Positions 1-8,704 of a stretch of 64,000 nt of DNA are shown in pieces. Numbering within the stretch: the first letter of the stretch is position 1; every line of letters begins with the position of its first letter. The position numbers were made by a program, and so were the translations under genes. Location of the stretch: contig NZ_JAFBFI010000002.1 of NCBI RefSeq assembly GCF_016909175.1, forward strand, positions 310,001 through 374,000. Reading direction: 5' to 3'. A model generated the notes under the pieces. That model did not search any database, was not told the DNA's origin, and saw nothing but the letters and a program-made list of their open reading frames with translations. Source of the DNA: Peribacillus deserti. GTDB lineage: Bacteria; Bacillota; Bacilli; Bacillales; DSM-1321.

Positions 1-601
1 AAGGGGACATTCCTGAATTTTTTACCGCTTCTATCGTTTGTATTCTCTCATCATAATCGTGTGTTGTTGTAATGTTCGAGTGATGTTTCGCACTTGTATT
101 GATATTGTGGTTAAAACGGTCGACGCCTGATTCTTTTAATCGCACAGCCTGCTCTTCATTAACCAGCCCCATGCATGCACATATTTTGATCGAATCAACG
201 TCTCTTTTAATCTCCTCCACGGCCGAAATGACTGTATCCACTTCCTTATTGGTCGGCTTTCTTCCGCTGAGAACTATGCAGTATGTACCAATTTTATTCT
301 TCTTTGCTTCCTTCGCCCCTTCAACGATTGTTTGTTTGCTAATCAGCGGATATTTTTCAATAACTGCCTTGGAATTGATTGACTGGGAGCAGTATCCGCA
401 ATTTTCCGGGCATAGCCCGCTTTTTGCATTCACGATCAAATTTAATTTCACTTTTTTTCCGTAAAAGTGCTTCCTGATTCTGTAGGCCCCATTTACCAGG
501 GCTAAAATATCTTCATCAGGTATCTGCAAAATGTGTTTTGCTTCTGTTTTACTTACATAATATCCACTTACTACTTTGTCGGCTAATTCAGTCCAGTTCA
601 T
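1..601 (-). CDS. bioB: Biotin synthase BioB (5' part; 3' end lies outside the window)
   Basis: Radical-SAM enzyme that inserts sulfur into dethiobiotin, the last step of biotin synthesis. The reading frame starts at the ATG at 601 behind GGAGGGATACAA and runs off the left edge, so only the first ~200 residues are visible. The 4Fe-4S cysteines are seen as C64-x3-C68-x2-C71 (CPENCGYC). The family is ~330 residues, so about 40% is missing. It has its own promoter and BirA operator and is separated from the upstream TetR gene by a terminator, so biotin status should control it directly. The yngH/yngHB biotin carboxylase genes in this window are consumers of biotin. Confidence 0.95.
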   Translation of the reverse strand, partial: MNWTELADKVVSGYYVSKTEAKHILQIPDEDILALVNGAYRIRKHFYGKKVKLNLIVNAKSGLCPENCGYCSQSINSKAVIEKYPLISKQTIVEGAKEAKKNKIGTYCIVLSGRKPTNKEVDTVISAVEEIKRDVDSIKICACMGLVNEEQAVRLKESGVDRFNHNINTSAKHHSNITTTHDYDERIQTIEAVKNSGMSP

Positions 602-619
602 TTGTATCCCTCCTAAATA

Positions 620-647
620 TGTAAACCTATTTAATAAAAGGTTTACA
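620..647 (-). promoter_or_regulatory. BirA operator (biotin repressor box)
   Basis: Inverted repeat TGTAAACC at 620-627 and GGTTTACA at 640-647, leaving 14 bases between TGTAAAC and GTTTACA. This matches the known BirA operator architecture in arms and spacing. It lies between the bioB promoter and its ribosome site, where biotinyl-AMP-bound BirA would block transcription. Confidence 0.9.
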
Positions 648-652
648 CAAAA

Positions 653-682
653 ATTATATAATAATAAATTATTCATTTACAA
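653..682 (-). promoter_or_regulatory. Candidate sigma-A promoter of bioB
   Basis: On the minus strand a TATAAT -10 (653-658) is preceded after 18 bp by TTGTAA (677-682). The predicted start point falls next to or inside the BirA box. Confidence 0.6.
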
Positions 683-694
683 ATACATTTTCAG

Positions 695-725
695 AAAAAA
701 CAAAAAACTTCCGGAGGGAAGTTTT
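695..725 (-). terminator. Terminator of the TetR gene
   Basis: Stem AAAACTTCC (704-712) with GGAAGTTTT (717-725), four-base loop, followed on the minus strand by a T-rich run. It separates the TetR gene from bioB. Confidence 0.8.
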
Positions 726-732
726 AGACTCG

Positions 733-1320
733 TTATCTAGATATTTCTCTACAGAAAGCTGAACATAGGAACCGCGCTTCTCTTTCATAGGGCACTTTAT
801 TGTTCATATACAATCTAATATTTAGTCCATTGATAATGTCAAATAAGCTGGATGCTAAAAGTGAAGGATCCTCATCCTTTATTTCGTTATTGTTTACAGC
901 ATCTTTAAATACAGACGTTAGAGCTTGCAAAATGCAATGTAACATCTCTTGGAATTTTTGTGTAAGTTCACTTTTGATCGTTTCAGGAGGAAAGAAAATA
1001 ATTCTTTTCCAAAAAAGACAGGCCGTCCGGTGGTTACATGCATTCCCTGTAACTGCCAGCGTAATTTCACAAACTCTTTCTTTTAATGGAAGCCCCTTTG
1101 TTTTCACTATTATTTCTTCCAGAAAATTGGTATAAAATTTTGCAAGGAAATCAAAGACCGATAGAAATATATCTGCCTTGTTTGAATAATAGGATTCTAA
1201 CATCGACATGGTCAGGCCGATATCCTTAGCTATTTCCCTCATGCTAGTCGACTCAAAGCCTTTTAGTGCAAAGTGTTCAAGGGCCGTTTCCTTGATCAAC
1301 AGAGCAGTTGATGTATTCAT
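733..1320 (-). CDS. TetR/AcrR family transcriptional regulator
   Basis: 195-residue regulator with an N-terminal TetR helix-turn-helix (about residues 8-52, with the signature GFESTSMREIAKDIG) and a helical ligand-binding C-terminal domain. The recognition helix is slightly atypical: the usual ...K-G-x-FYYHF... is replaced by ...TMSMLESYYSNKADI.... The start at 1320 has an AAGGGGATAGTAA ribosome site. It is transcribed in the same direction as the SDR gene 100 bp upstream, which is the most likely target or partner. No operator can be assigned with confidence. Confidence 0.85.
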   Translation of the reverse strand: MNTSTALLIKETALEHFALKGFESTSMREIAKDIGLTMSMLESYYSNKADIFLSVFDFLAKFYTNFLEEIIVKTKGLPLKERVCEITLAVTGNACNHRTACLFWKRIIFFPPETIKSELTQKFQEMLHCILQALTSVFKDAVNNNEIKDEDPSLLASSLFDIINGLNIRLYMNNKVPYEREARFLCSAFCREISR

Positions 1321-1423
1321 TTACTATCCCCTTCATGCCTAAACTCAAATGGCAGTTTATTAAAAATTCACCCAGCCTTTTTCCAGGAACCTGCAGCTTG
1401 CTTGACTAGTCCAGAATAATCTT

Positions 1424-2215
1424 TTATCGCTTAAACCCGCCCTCAGAGTGGATAATTTGTCCGGTAATCCATTCGGCTTCATCACTGGCTAAAAAAGATA
1501 TGAGGTTGGCTGCATCCTTTGGTTCGCCAAGCCTGCCCATAGGAAATCGGGATGATAGGTGTTTCTTATCTTCTGCATTCATCCAGCCTGTATCCGTTGG
1601 CCCAGGATTTATGGCGTTTACAGTAATGCCTTTATGTGCTACTGCTGCTGCGAGAGTATAAGTCAGGGTTTCTACTGCTCCTTTTGTAATAGCATAAGAG
1701 AGCTCATCCGTCATGGGACCTAATGACTGTCCAGATGATAGATTAATAATTCTGCCGCTACTCGTATTCTTAAATCGTTTGATAAATTCCAGAGATAGCA
1801 ATGTGGTAGCCCGGACATTCATTTGGTAGTGTGAATCAAGAGTTGAGTGTGAAAGAGTTTCGTAGCTGTCGCTGTTTGAGTAGCACGCATTATTTACTAA
1901 TATATGTGGATTTCCAAGTTGGTTTTGTACTTCATCTAAGAGTTTTATGGGAGACAATGGGTCAGTAAGATCTAGTTCCTGCCTGTAACATTTGATGCCC
2001 TGCTTTTCCAATTGCTCTGCTAACCTGGCAGGCTCGTCTTCAAGCCCTTTCCATGGGAAGAAACTATCATATTTCGTCCAATATGTAAAAAAGATATCTG
2101 CTCCCTCTTTTGCAAGCTCCAGGCAAATAGCGGCTCCAATACCTTTTAACCGGCTTGCCCCAGTGACAATGGCAACTTTTCCGCTTAAGTTTCTATGATT
2201 GATACTGCTGGTCAT
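1424..2215 (-). CDS. Short-chain dehydrogenase/reductase (classical SDR)
   Basis: 263-residue NAD(P)-dependent oxidoreductase. A Rossmann nucleotide-binding motif TGASRLKGIG sits near residues 19-28, NNA near 108, the catalytic Ser in NLSSG and the Tyr-x3-Lys pair in SYAITKG near residue 174. The C-terminal SEGG resembles FabG-type SDRs. Substrate is not predictable. An insertion containing FFTYWTKYDSFFPW follows the second strand and is longer than in FabG. Start at 2215 follows AGAGGAGTCATAC. It lies upstream of, and is codirectional with, the TetR gene. Confidence 0.85.
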   Translation of the reverse strand: MTSSINHRNLSGKVAIVTGASRLKGIGAAICLELAKEGADIFFTYWTKYDSFFPWKGLEDEPARLAEQLEKQGIKCYRQELDLTDPLSPIKLLDEVQNQLGNPHILVNNACYSNSDSYETLSHSTLDSHYQMNVRATTLLSLEFIKRFKNTSSGRIINLSSGQSLGPMTDELSYAITKGAVETLTYTLAAAVAHKGITVNAINPGPTDTGWMNAEDKKHLSSRFPMGRLGEPKDAANLISFLASDEAEWITGQIIHSEGGFKR

Positions 2216-2388
2216 GTATGACTCCTCTTTTTTTCAATTTTCAAAATTTAACAAGTTCCATTTTATCATAGTGAGATTAGTTTCTGAAAGAAAAGTGGCG
2301 ATTTCAGACAATAATATTTGAAAAATGGGTTCTTAAAGTCTATCTTTACTTTGAATCAAGTTTTATTCTCGAAGATAGAAGGGTTTTC

Positions 2389-3480
2389 ATGCGGAATATA
2401 CAATTTGCAACAGAGAATTACATATATCGTTTTTTATACACCCTGGTTATCGCCTTAGCTGGAGGAATTTTGTTTTCCTTGATTTCTCTTCCTATTCCCT
2501 GGCTTTTAGGACCAATGGCAGCTGTATTGATTGGCTCAAGATTTCAAAAAATAAAAGTATTTTGGCCCGATTATATTCGAGATACAGGCTTAATCGTGGT
2601 GGGATATTTATTGGGTCTGTCTTTTTCCCGTGAAGCCGTTATACAAATCAGCCACAAGCTGCCATCCATGTTCCTGACTACAATCCTGCTTATAGCCTTC
2701 TGCGGATTAACGGCTTTTTCCATTTCGAAGCTGACTGGAATTGATTATCCTACCATTTTAATTGGCAGCATTCCCGGCGGACTTTCACAAATGATAGCCT
2801 TTGCAGAAGAAATGAAAGGGATCAATATTACAATTGTTGCTTTTTTTCAAGTATCAAGGCTGATTCTGATTATTTCCATTGTGCCTCTGTTGATTTTCAG
2901 CCCTTTGTTTAGCGGACATACTAATCCATTATTTCAAAATACAATCCCGCCAAACAGCCTTGCACCCTCTCATGTCATAATATTTGCTGCTGTTTCAATT
3001 CTCTGTGCTTTTCTTGGCAAAAAAGCAAAGCTTCCAACCCCATTCCTTTTAGGCCCAATGGCAGGCACTGCTGCCTTGATACTTATAGGATTTAAAGGGA
3101 TAGCGGTTCCAGGTACTCTGCTTAATCTTTCTCAGTTTATGATTGGTGCATATGTAGGTCTGCTGCTAAAACCGCAAATGCTTGAAAAAAAAGTTCAGAT
3201 CACTTTCATCAGTATCCTTAGCGGATTGATCTTGATCGCAGGTTCTCTCGGTTTAAGCCTGCTGCTCATATTTTTGCACGATTTTAGTCCAGCCACGAGT
3301 TATTTAAGTGTTGCACCCGGAGGAATGGACCAGATGGGCATAATCGCACATGAAGTACGCGCAGACTTATCCGTAGTTACGGGTTACCAGGTTTTTCGTA
3401 TCTTTTTTATCTACTTCATTATCCCTCCATTATTAAGGTATATATTTAGAGCCTTTCAAAAGAAAAAAGCCAGAACCTGA
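2389..3480 (+). CDS. AbrB family membrane protein (duplicated AbrB domain)
   Basis: 363-residue integral membrane protein with about ten hydrophobic segments, built of two homologous halves. Both carry the WLLGPMA / FLLGPMAG motif (around residues 38 and 214) and the IPGGLSQM / APGGMDQM motif (around residues 126 and 309). This is the architecture of the AbrB membrane family (the E. coli ammonia-monooxygenase-like regulator of aidB, unrelated to the Bacillus transition-state regulator). Some relatives are proposed transporters; function is unproven. Monocistronic, divergent from the SDR gene, closed by a terminator that begins inside its stop region. Confidence 0.85.
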   Translation: MRNIQFATENYIYRFLYTLVIALAGGILFSLISLPIPWLLGPMAAVLIGSRFQKIKVFWPDYIRDTGLIVVGYLLGLSFSREAVIQISHKLPSMFLTTILLIAFCGLTAFSISKLTGIDYPTILIGSIPGGLSQMIAFAEEMKGINITIVAFFQVSRLILIISIVPLLIFSPLFSGHTNPLFQNTIPPNSLAPSHVIIFAAVSILCAFLGKKAKLPTPFLLGPMAGTAALILIGFKGIAVPGTLLNLSQFMIGAYVGLLLKPQMLEKKVQITFISILSGLILIAGSLGLSLLLIFLHDFSPATSYLSVAPGGMDQMGIIAHEVRADLSVVTGYQVFRIFFIYFIIPPLLRYIFRAFQKKKART

Positions 3481-3508
3481 TATGAACTAGGTTTCTGGCT
3501 TTTCTTTT
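3465..3508 (+). terminator. Terminator of the AbrB-family gene
   Basis: Stem AAAAGCCAGAACCT with AGGTTTCTGGCTTTT (one bulge), followed by TCTTTTTC. It overlaps the stop codon, and its A-rich left side could also serve the converging VOC remnant. Confidence 0.85.
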
Positions 3509-3519
3509 TCGAATGGGTT

Positions 3520-3871
3520 TTACTTTTCTTCTAAAAATTCGATAACTAACCCGCCTGCTCCCTGCACAAACACCGTTTTCCAGCCGTTATCAAGTGTGCA
3601 GGGTCCCTCTAAGAGAGGTATTTGGTATAACCTTATCCGCTCAAGCAGACCTACAAAATCATCAGTTTTGAAAACAAATATGGATGGAGCCCTGCCTAGG
3701 ATGGTCATCCGTACCAATCAGTTCAATACATTGGCTTCCATTCGAAAGGAAGATTAAGGTTTCTTCCATAAACACTAATCGAAGCACCTCTTTAAAATTC
3801 AGGAGAGTCTTGTAAAAAGCCACGGATGCCTGTGGGTTTGCAGTCTCTATTCCTATATGATGGACATTCAT
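3520..3871 (-). pseudogene. VOC (glyoxalase/bleomycin resistance) protein, frameshifted
   Basis: Residues 1-69 (start 3871, MNVHHIGIETANPQASVAFY) form the first VOC half. The reading frame then hits TGA, while the second half (VFKTDDFVGLLERI ... GGLVIEFLEEK) continues in another frame to 3520. Removing one A from the AAAA run at 3666-3669 joins the halves as HICFQTDDFVGLL, the expected family sequence. The gene is therefore one 116-residue VOC protein interrupted by a one-base insertion. It could be a true pseudogene or a sequencing error. Confidence 0.8.
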
Positions 3872-3883
3872 TTGACAGTTCTC

Positions 3884-4915
3884 CTAAATAATCAGATTCA
3901 TATCGCCAAATTCATGCCATAAGTAATTTTTCAAGATGGCATCCTTATAGGATCTAATTAGGCAGCGGGGGTTGACAAAGGCTGACAGCATATCTAAATG
4001 GCTTGCTTCAGGCTCGTGGAGACCAGTAATAATGCCGTCGGCAGCTTTAAGCTTATAATCAGAATGGATGTATAGATTTGTCCACCCTTTTAAGTTCTGA
4101 TTGAAGACAGCTGTTTCCAGAGCCCTGACTACTGTCGTACCAACAGCAATCACTCTTCCTCCTTCTGCCTTCGTCTGCAGAAAAGACTGCATCGTTGATT
4201 CTGGTATTTCGTATTCTTCTTGATTTTCAGATGGATTCATCGTCCACTTATCATCTAAAAAATAACTAAGGCCAGTGTGCAGCTGTAAATAAGCTATCCG
4301 GATTCCTTTTTTCTGCAATTTAAATAATAACTCCCAGGTGAAAGCTCTTCCTGCGGACGGCATTTCAATCGAGCCGGGATATGAGGCATAAACAGTCTGA
4401 TAATAATCTAAATTCCAGGGAGTATGAATATATTCATACCTCACCGGTTCTCCGAGCTTATAGATACTATTAAGCAGTTCATGGCCATTTTGAGGAAACA
4501 CGATGGTCTGCAGCGGTTTATTGATATCTATTGGCATAATGACTGCCTGCAGATAATCGGAAAAATAAAGAATATCCCCTGTTTTTGCTTTTTCAGATAC
4601 AATCAGCACATCCCATATATTGTCCCCTTTCCGATGGGCAAGCCTGATCTCGACTTTTGGATCAACTGTAAGAAAACTTCTCTTTAAAGATGCTGACAAA
4701 ACAGCTGGTATGGTTCTGCTGTTATTTAATACTATCAAGTCACCGGGGTTTAAATGCTGGTCTAAATTATAAAATTGATCATGTGTATTCTTACCAGTTT
4801 TTCGGTCTAACACCATCATTTTTACATGATCTCGTTTTACACCTCTTCTCTCCGGCGGAACAGAAGCGTTTAATTCCTGCGGCACATGAAAGTTTATATG
4901 TTGTTCAGGTATCAT
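3884..4915 (-). CDS. QueA-like S-adenosylmethionine:tRNA ribosyltransferase-isomerase paralogue
   Basis: 343-residue protein with QueA-family landmarks: GDLIVLNNSRTIPA near residue 58, PGSIEMPSAGRAFT, LQLHTGLSYF, VIAVGTTVVRALE near 260 and DGIITGLHEPEASHLDML near 300. Canonical QueA makes epoxyqueuosine in tRNA by transferring ribosyl from SAM and has the motif NFHLPKSTL where this protein has GLHEPEASHL. It is also not next to tgt, ruvB or yajC, the usual queA neighbours. I infer a divergent paralogue with an unknown substrate. Its ATG overlaps the TGA of the upstream SDR gene (ATGA), so the two are translationally coupled. Confidence 0.75.
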   Translation of the reverse strand: MIPEQHINFHVPQELNASVPPERRGVKRDHVKMMVLDRKTGKNTHDQFYNLDQHLNPGDLIVLNNSRTIPAVLSASLKRSFLTVDPKVEIRLAHRKGDNIWDVLIVSEKAKTGDILYFSDYLQAVIMPIDINKPLQTIVFPQNGHELLNSIYKLGEPVRYEYIHTPWNLDYYQTVYASYPGSIEMPSAGRAFTWELLFKLQKKGIRIAYLQLHTGLSYFLDDKWTMNPSENQEEYEIPESTMQSFLQTKAEGGRVIAVGTTVVRALETAVFNQNLKGWTNLYIHSDYKLKAADGIITGLHEPEASHLDMLSAFVNPRCLIRSYKDAILKNYLWHEFGDMNLII

Positions 4916-5646
4916 ATTAATTCCTCCTCCCTAAACTCCTGTGCCTGGAAGCGAATGCCATTTATCAACAGAGCATCTTCTGACGCAAGATATAAAAATA
5001 CCGGGACAACTTCTTTCGGGTCAGCCAGTTCGTAATCACAATCGGGCACCGCCAGGTCATGCATTTCTGTATTCATTTCCCCTGGATCCACCATGTTGAT
5101 CCTTACTCCAGTCCGGCTTAATTCTTCCGCCCAGGTCTCAGTCAGCCCTTCAACGGCGAATTTAGAAATGCCATAAGCCCCCCATCCTGCGTATCCCGTA
5201 TGTCCGGCCTCTGAGGTAACATTAATAATCGAACCATAATTTCTTTGCAGCATTCCCGGCAGAACCCTTTTAGTGACAAGAAAGGGCGAAACTGCATTCA
5301 CTCGAAGAACTTCTGCATAATCATCTTCCGGGTAATCAAGCAGATTTGGGATTGGGCTTGGACCAAGGGTTGAGGCGTTGTTAATTAATACATCAATTCT
5401 CCCAAAGTGGTCCTCGGCAACAGCCGTGAACCGCTCTACGTCTCTTGGCACGGAAACGTCCGCTGATACAGCCAGCACTTTTACTCCATTTTGCTCCGCT
5501 TCAGCTTTTACTTTTACCAATTCTTGTTCGTGTCTTGCACAAATAGCAAGATGGGCACCCTGCCTTGCAAATTCAAGAGCTAATGCTTTCCCGAGTCCCT
5601 TTGAAGCACCTGTAATCATCACAATTCGATCTTTATGTTTTCCCAT
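4912..5646 (-). CDS. Short-chain dehydrogenase/reductase coupled to the QueA-like gene
   Basis: 244-residue classical SDR: TGASKGLG near residue 12 (cofactor binding), NNAS near 91, NVTSEAG with catalytic Ser near 146 and YGISK near 159. The tail ends in acidic EFREEELI. Start at 5646 follows AAAGGAGAGTTAAAA. The stop overlaps the start of the QueA-like gene by four bases, so both products are probably needed together; an SDR could reduce or oxidise the product or precursor of the QueA-like reaction. That role is inference. Confidence 0.85.
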   Translation of the reverse strand: MGKHKDRIVMITGASKGLGKALALEFARQGAHLAICARHEQELVKVKAEAEQNGVKVLAVSADVSVPRDVERFTAVAEDHFGRIDVLINNASTLGPSPIPNLLDYPEDDYAEVLRVNAVSPFLVTKRVLPGMLQRNYGSIINVTSEAGHTGYAGWGAYGISKFAVEGLTETWAEELSRTGVRINMVDPGEMNTEMHDLAVPDCDYELADPKEVVPVFLYLASEDALLINGIRFQAQEFREEELI

Positions 5647-5830
5647 TTTTAACTCTCCTTTAGATTGTTTTCTTAGTTTTATATTATTGAAAATAAATAG
5701 AAACCTCGTCGGAAGATAGAATGAAATCTTTCTACAACTTTAGACGGAGATTCCATAATCGGTTTCGTAATGGAAACCTTTTTACTTTCTACATCGTATA
5801 GAAAAGAAAGATTCTATTGGGAGTGATTAA

Positions 5831-6826
5831 ATGTCTTCTTGGTTACCTAATAAAGACGCAGAAGTATACCGGGATATTTTTTTGCAGCTGAAAAGCGAAT
5901 TAAGATGGAGGGTATCGGACTCGCGGAGTTTAATGATGATCTCTGCCATGTATGTTGTAAACAGCAAATCTTTAAACGTTAAAAAGCTGATCTCATTAAG
6001 TTCAGTTATTAAAGACAGTGTAGGAGCATTCTCAGCCTTAAAATCGTTTGTACGTTACAATCTGGCTGCCATGCTTCTCGTCAGGTATGAAAATCCTGAA
6101 GAGAAATTTGCTGAATTACTTAGGATTTATAACCGGATGGTTGAAAAAGGATTTTCCCGAGGAACCTTTACTTATCTTTCGGCCTTTTGCGTTTTATCCA
6201 GAACCGATGCAAGCATAATTGAAGAAGATCTTATTGAGAAAGCTCTATCCCTCTATAAAGCTATGAAAAAGGAACATTACTTTTTAACATCTGTCTCTGA
6301 TTATCCTCTCGCCATCCTTCTTGCTCAAAATGAAGGACCAATAGAAGATCTGATAGGAAGAATGGAATATTTTTATAGGCAGCTTTCTGCTGGTCCATTT
6401 GCCAAAAGTGATCAGCTTCAATTCTTGAGCCATATTCTGACTTTGGAACAAAACACGGAAAACAAGGTGCTAGCTGACAGGTGCATGGAGATATATCAAG
6501 CATTTAAGGATAATGGAATTAAGCCTAAGAACAGTACGTACCCTGCAATAGGTTTGCTTTCACTGTTGGATAATCCTAATGAAGAAATAATTTCAATTGT
6601 AGAGCTTACAAATTCCCTCAATTCAGAAAAAGTGTTCAAATGGTATAAAACAGAAAATTTTATGATGGCTGTTCACCTTATCATGAGTAACAAAATACAA
6701 AATGCAGAAATTATAGATACTGGAATATTTACAGCAATAGAGACAATCATCCAGGCGCAGCAGGCAGCCATGACTGCAGCCATGGTTAGTGTTTCAGCGG
6801 CTGCTGCTTCTGGCGGCGGAGAGTGA
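5831..6826 (+). CDS. DUF4003 family protein
   Basis: 331-residue, predicted all-helical soluble protein with no signal peptide or membrane segment. It matches the DUF4003 pattern known from Bacillus (about 320 residues, an N-terminal WRVSDSRSLMMISAMY region, and a small-residue tail here reading SVSAAAASGGGE). No enzymatic motif is visible and the function is unknown. Start at 5831 follows TTGGGAGTGATTAA. Monocistronic, followed by a repeat-rich gap. Confidence 0.7.
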   Translation: MSSWLPNKDAEVYRDIFLQLKSELRWRVSDSRSLMMISAMYVVNSKSLNVKKLISLSSVIKDSVGAFSALKSFVRYNLAAMLLVRYENPEEKFAELLRIYNRMVEKGFSRGTFTYLSAFCVLSRTDASIIEEDLIEKALSLYKAMKKEHYFLTSVSDYPLAILLAQNEGPIEDLIGRMEYFYRQLSAGPFAKSDQLQFLSHILTLEQNTENKVLADRCMEIYQAFKDNGIKPKNSTYPAIGLLSLLDNPNEEIISIVELTNSLNSEKVFKWYKTENFMMAVHLIMSNKIQNAEIIDTGIFTAIETIIQAQQAAMTAAMVSVSAAAASGGGE

Positions 6827-6857
6827 AGAAAGAAAACCGTAGTGCAGAGCCGCGGAA

Positions 6858-7062
6858 GCTTAGATAACGGAAGCTAAGCATAAATACAAGGAATCCGCAT
6901 ACACCTTGATAGCTAAGTATAAGCCGAGTAAAATCAGCATGAAACCATTACTCTTAAGCATAAAACTCCGAAACTAAAGCATAAAATTCTAAAACTAAAG
7001 CATAAAAAACTAAAACTAAAGCATAAAAAACTAAAACTTAATCATAAGCTAAACCTGGAGCT
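6858..7062. repeat. Degenerate tandem repeat, ~20-21 bp period, about ten units
   Basis: The motif AAGCATAAA recurs with its GCAT at 6878, 6897, 6937, 6958, 6979, 7000 and 7021, and degenerate copies at about 6858, 6917 and 7042. The last copies are exactly 21 bp apart (AAACTAAAGCATAAAA core) and the outer ones decay. No ribosome site or complete reading frame explains it. The A-tracts recur every two helical turns, which would predict curved DNA. This fills most of the 6827-7322 intergenic gap. Confidence 0.85.
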
Positions 7063-7234
7063 TCTAATCTGGTAGTAAAGGTCGCTTTTATCATTTTTCT
7101 TGCAGCTAAAACCTTCTCCCCAGCATTAAATTTTCTAATAACTGGCCAAAATAGTTAGTAAAATGATATTTTTTGCCCTGTACTTTTTTAGTCCGCTAGA
7201 AATCGATTGTCATAATAAAAATAGATCCATAAAG

Positions 7235-7272
7235 ATAAGACCAAACCATGATATGATTTGGTCTTATGTTTT
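7235..7272. terminator. Terminator downstream of the MATE gene
   Basis: Perfect stem ATAAGACCAAA (7235-7245) with TTTGGTCTTAT (7257-7267) and an 11-base loop. T-rich sequence follows moderately on both sides. The minus-strand MATE gene is the nearest user. Confidence 0.65.
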
Positions 7273-7322
7273 AACAATGTTTGAAGGCAAAAGAACTGAG
7301 TTAAATAATTTTATCTCATTGG

Positions 7323-8651
7323 CTAAAAAATCTTTTTCTCTTTCCATGTTCCATACCGATAATATAAAACGGCAAATATACTGCTGATGAAAAAGCTGGC
7401 TCCCATCCCAATACCGATTCCTGAGGATCCAAAGAGATTGGAACAAAGGTAAGTTAACGGAAATCTTAAGACCCAGAAGGATATGATATTTAATACAAGA
7501 ACTGCCATCATGGCTCCGGATGCCCGTACCACTCCGTTTAATATAAAATTAATCCCCAGGAACGGATAAAAAAAACAAATAATCTTTAAATATTGAGTCC
7601 CAAATGCGACGGCTTCTTTGTCTTCGATAAACAGTCTTATTCCCCATTCAGCGAATAAAAAGACAAACAGTGCTATAGAAAGCATGATCAGCAGGTTATA
7701 GATTACAGCATATAAGGATATTTTATGAACTCTGTCCCATCTGCTTTTCCCAATGTTCTGCCCGGCCATACTATTGACCGCCGTTCCCAGTGCATGTGCG
7801 GGAAGCATGAGAATACTATCAAGTCTTTGAGCTGCTCCAAAGCCAGCTACAACTGAATTGCCATAGGAAGTGACCACACTCATAATGGCCATCAAGCCGG
7901 CTGAGATCACACTCATCTGAAGTCCAGAAGGAATCCCAAGCTTCAGGATCATAAAGGTTTCTTCTTTGCCAGGGATTTTCGGTAAAGAGAGCGGCATGAT
8001 TTTCTGCCTTATTATATATATAAGTCCATAAAAAAAAGAAAAACCCTGTGAAAGAATTGTTGCATACGCAGCCCCTTCGATCCCTAAATCGAAAACAGAT
8101 ATAAAAATAGGATCGAGCACTGTATTCAAGATCACAGCCATTAATATGAATCTTAATGGAGCCTTACTATTCCCCATTGCCCTTAGTATGGTTCCAATAA
8201 AGTTGTAGCCAAATAAGAAGACGATACCTATTAAGTTAATCTGAAGATATGATACGGCCTGTGGAATCACCTCTGCTGGAGTCCCCATCAGTTTTAAGAT
8301 GAATTCAGAGAGCAGAAAACCAGCTGCACCAAGGACTAATGATAAAGAAAATAAAATAACCACAAAGCCATTTAGATATCTCTTCAACCCTTCCTCATTA
8401 TCCCTGCCCTTTGCTTGCGATAATATCGTGAGAGCAGCATTGTTTATTCCGATTATAAAGGATAAGATAGTAAAAATGACCGTGCTTGAAACTGATACGG
8501 CCCCGAGAGCGCTTGACCCAATTAAGTTCCCAACCCACAAACTATCAATAAATTGATAAGAGGTCTGCAGTAAGTTTGCTAATAATATAGGAGTAGAAAA
8601 AACAATCAGCTTCTTGAATAAATTTCCAGAAGTAAAATCATGCTGTACCAC
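7323..8651 (-). CDS. MATE family efflux transporter
   Basis: 442-residue inner-membrane protein with about twelve hydrophobic segments and the two-fold MATE layout. The N-terminal half opens with FSTPILLANLLQTSYQFIDS and VGNLIGSSALGAV, typical of the NorM/DinF superfamily; a second copy starts near LGIPSGLQMSVIS. It would export a drug or metabolite against a Na+ or H+ gradient; the substrate is unknown. Start is a GTG at 8651 with AAAGGGAG eight bases upstream. It lies 53 bp downstream of the Dph6-like gene and is probably cotranscribed. Confidence 0.9.
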   Translation of the reverse strand: MVQHDFTSGNLFKKLIVFSTPILLANLLQTSYQFIDSLWVGNLIGSSALGAVSVSSTVIFTILSFIIGINNAALTILSQAKGRDNEEGLKRYLNGFVVILFSLSLVLGAAGFLLSEFILKLMGTPAEVIPQAVSYLQINLIGIVFLFGYNFIGTILRAMGNSKAPLRFILMAVILNTVLDPIFISVFDLGIEGAAYATILSQGFSFFYGLIYIIRQKIMPLSLPKIPGKEETFMILKLGIPSGLQMSVISAGLMAIMSVVTSYGNSVVAGFGAAQRLDSILMLPAHALGTAVNSMAGQNIGKSRWDRVHKISLYAVIYNLLIMLSIALFVFLFAEWGIRLFIEDKEAVAFGTQYLKIICFFYPFLGINFILNGVVRASGAMMAVLVLNIISFWVLRFPLTYLCSNLFGSSGIGIGMGASFFISSIFAVLYYRYGTWKEKKIF

Positions 8652-8704
8652 TTATTAGACTCCCTTTCTGTTCATAATGCAGGGTTTGAGTGTCCCCTTC
8701 ACTT

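Noticed and set aside
3660-3668. TGA TGA in the VOC gene as Sec codons
   Set aside because: The family continuation lies in a different frame and joins by removing one A; read-through gives unrelated sequence.
6858-7062. CRISPR array
   Set aside because: The period is 20-21 bp with no unique spacers and no cas genes.
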